From Azospirillum sp. TSH100 (GTDB lineage Bacteria; Pseudomonadota; Alphaproteobacteria; Azospirillales; Azospirillaceae), in assembly GCF_004923295.1 (NCBI RefSeq), contig NZ_CP039634.1, positions 1,011,001-1,075,000 on the forward strand: a stretch of DNA of 64,000 bases, given 5' to 3'. The notes under the pieces were generated by a model that was not told the origin of the DNA, ran no database searches, and was given only the letters and a program-made list of their open reading frames with translations. Both the position numbers and the translations under genes were made by a program. Shown piece after piece: positions 63,011 through 64,000 of the stretch. Positions within the stretch are counted from its first letter, which is position 1, and the number at the start of each line of letters is the position of its first letter.

Positions 63011-63865
63011 TCAGACCGGATACCCGGCGGCGCGGTAGGCCGCGATGGCGTCCCCGGCCAGCCGGGGAATCTCGCCGCGCAGCCCCTCCACCGTGTCCGC
63101 CGCCCCGTCTTCCTCCATTCCGGATCCGCCCTGTTCCGCAAGGGATGCCCGGCACGCCATCTCCAGCGCGCGGGCGGCGGCGCATAGGGTACGGGCGCCG
63201 AAGGTCCCGGCGGTGCTCTTCAGCGTGTGCGCCTCGCGGGTCAGAACCGCGCGGTCGCTCTCCGCCGCGATGCGCGCCACCCGTTCCCGCGTCTCCTCCA
63301 CGAACTGCCGCAGCACGTCGGCCAACAGCTCCGCATCCAGATCCTGGGCCAGCTGGGCCAGAACCTCGCGGTCCAGAACCTCGCCGGCCGCAGCCGGGGG
63401 CGCCGGGGCGCAGGGGCCGAAGCCGGCCGACGCCACCGGCGACGCGGCGGCACGCAGCCATTTCTCCACCGTCTCCAGCAGCAGTGCCCGGTCCACCGGC
63501 TTGGCGACATGGTCGTTCATGCCGGCATCCTGGCAACGGACGCGGTCGGCTTCGTCGGTGTCGGCGGTCATGGCGACCACCGGCACCCGGCCGGGCGGAC
63601 CCGGCAGTTCGCGCAGCAGGCGGGTGGCGGTCAGCCCGTCCATCTCCGGCATCGACAGGTCCATCAGGATCAGGTCGTAGCCGCCGGCCTGGGCCGCCAG
63701 CACCGCCTCGAGCCCGTTGCTGGCGGTTTCGGCGCGGTGGCCGGCCTGGGCCAGGATGGCGGTGACCAGCATCTGGTTCAGCGGACTGTCCTCCACCACC
63801 AGAATCCGGCGGGGCACCGGCTGAAGATCCGTGGGGAGAAGCGACGGCGGCGTCCGCTCAGTCAT
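63011..63865 (-). CDS. Receiver-Hpt two-domain signalling protein
   Basis: This 284-residue cytosolic protein has a receiver domain with phosphoacceptor Asp69 (YDLILMDLSMPEMDGL) and AKPV Lys, an Ala/Pro linker, and an Hpt domain with His213 in EAHTLKSTAGTFGA. There is no kinase core or DNA-binding domain. It therefore looks like the detached tail of a hybrid kinase: a phosphorelay intermediate accepting phosphate on Asp and holding it on His. The partner kinase is not adjacent; the hybrid kinase about 4 kb away and unlinked orphan kinases are candidates. The ATG at 63865 has GGAG ten bases upstream; an ATG three codons earlier is too near the same site. Confidence 0.88.
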   Translation of the reverse strand: MTERTPPSLLPTDLQPVPRRILVVEDSPLNQMLVTAILAQAGHRAETASNGLEAVLAAQAGGYDLILMDLSMPEMDGLTATRLLRELPGPPGRVPVVAMTADTDEADRVRCQDAGMNDHVAKPVDRALLLETVEKWLRAAASPVASAGFGPCAPAPPAAAGEVLDREVLAQLAQDLDAELLADVLRQFVEETRERVARIAAESDRAVLTREAHTLKSTAGTFGARTLCAAARALEMACRASLAEQGGSGMEEDGAADTVEGLRGEIPRLAGDAIAAYRAAGYPV

Positions 63866-64000
63866 CGCAAGCATGCTCCGCAATGAAGAAGTCGCCAGTG
63901 TAAGGGCGTGGCCTTGCCGCTGCAAAGCCCCGCTCCATGTATCCGGGCGGGTGGTATTCACGGACTCCCGTGGCCCGGCGCTTCAAATCGGCGCATTCCG

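Overview
The window is GC-rich (roughly two-thirds G+C, judged by eye) chromosomal DNA of an alphaproteobacterium, most likely an Azospirillum or close relative in the Rhodospirillales. The best support is the very close resemblance of the GltB/GltD glutamate synthase pair to the well-known A. brasilense enzyme. The neighbourhoods are also alphaproteobacterial: lptC-lptA-lptB-rpoN-hpf-ptsN, lysC next to ptsP, and tsaE-amgK-murU-addB-addA-trxA. No phage, transposase, plasmid gene or CRISPR array is visible. This is core chromosome with dispersed palindromic repeats in some gaps.

Layout. 1-6035: a truncated AraC-type regulator, a lone fliG and an M17 aminopeptidase (minus strand), then a membrane diguanylate cyclase, a GST and a GNAT enzyme (plus strand). 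6087-12195: gltD-gltB. 12581-16519: uppP, an MFS transporter, a TauE/SafE exporter and an NDUFA9-like epimerase. 16807-17640: tRNA-Leu(CAG) followed by RNase D. 17776-24350: a lipopolysaccharide and sigma-54 block (kdsD, lptC, lptA, lptB, rpoN, hpf, ptsN) with a promoter at its head, a second promoter before hpf and a strong terminator at the end. 24433-32208: a Uma2 nuclease, ubiG, lysC, a nitronate monooxygenase, ptsP, then a divergent HxlR regulator/SDR pair. 32302-39175: dnaN-recF-gyrB on the minus strand, preceded by a large gene of unknown function. 39319-51330: an epimerase, a TPR lipo/periplasmic-type protein, trxA, addA, addB, murU, amgK, tsaE and an unknown gene. 51607-63865: an FNR-type reductase and a signalling-rich stretch (DivL-like PAS kinase, hybrid kinase, LuxO/NtrC-type regulator, cold-shock protein, REC-Hpt protein) interleaved with dut and coaBC.

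How the genes work together. Nitrogen and phosphotransfer control is well represented: PtsP (EI-Ntr) and PtsN (EIIA-Ntr) lie in the same window as RpoN, a sigma-54 activator and glutamate synthase. Envelope biogenesis is covered by UppP, KdsD, LptABC and the AmgK/MurU muropeptide-recycling pair. DNA maintenance is covered by DnaN, RecF, GyrB, AddAB and Dut.

The items most worth a second look are these: a DivL-like histidine kinase whose ATP-binding domain has lost its catalytic boxes; a hybrid kinase with a dead first receiver; an unknown 586-residue protein upstream of dnaN; a palindromic repeat mosaic separating addB from addA; a perfect terminator hairpin inside the 5' end of the TauE gene; and a possible internal start in lysC. 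I found no clearly new multi-gene system. Start codons were chosen by hand from ribosome binding sites and family alignment from memory; no database search was run.
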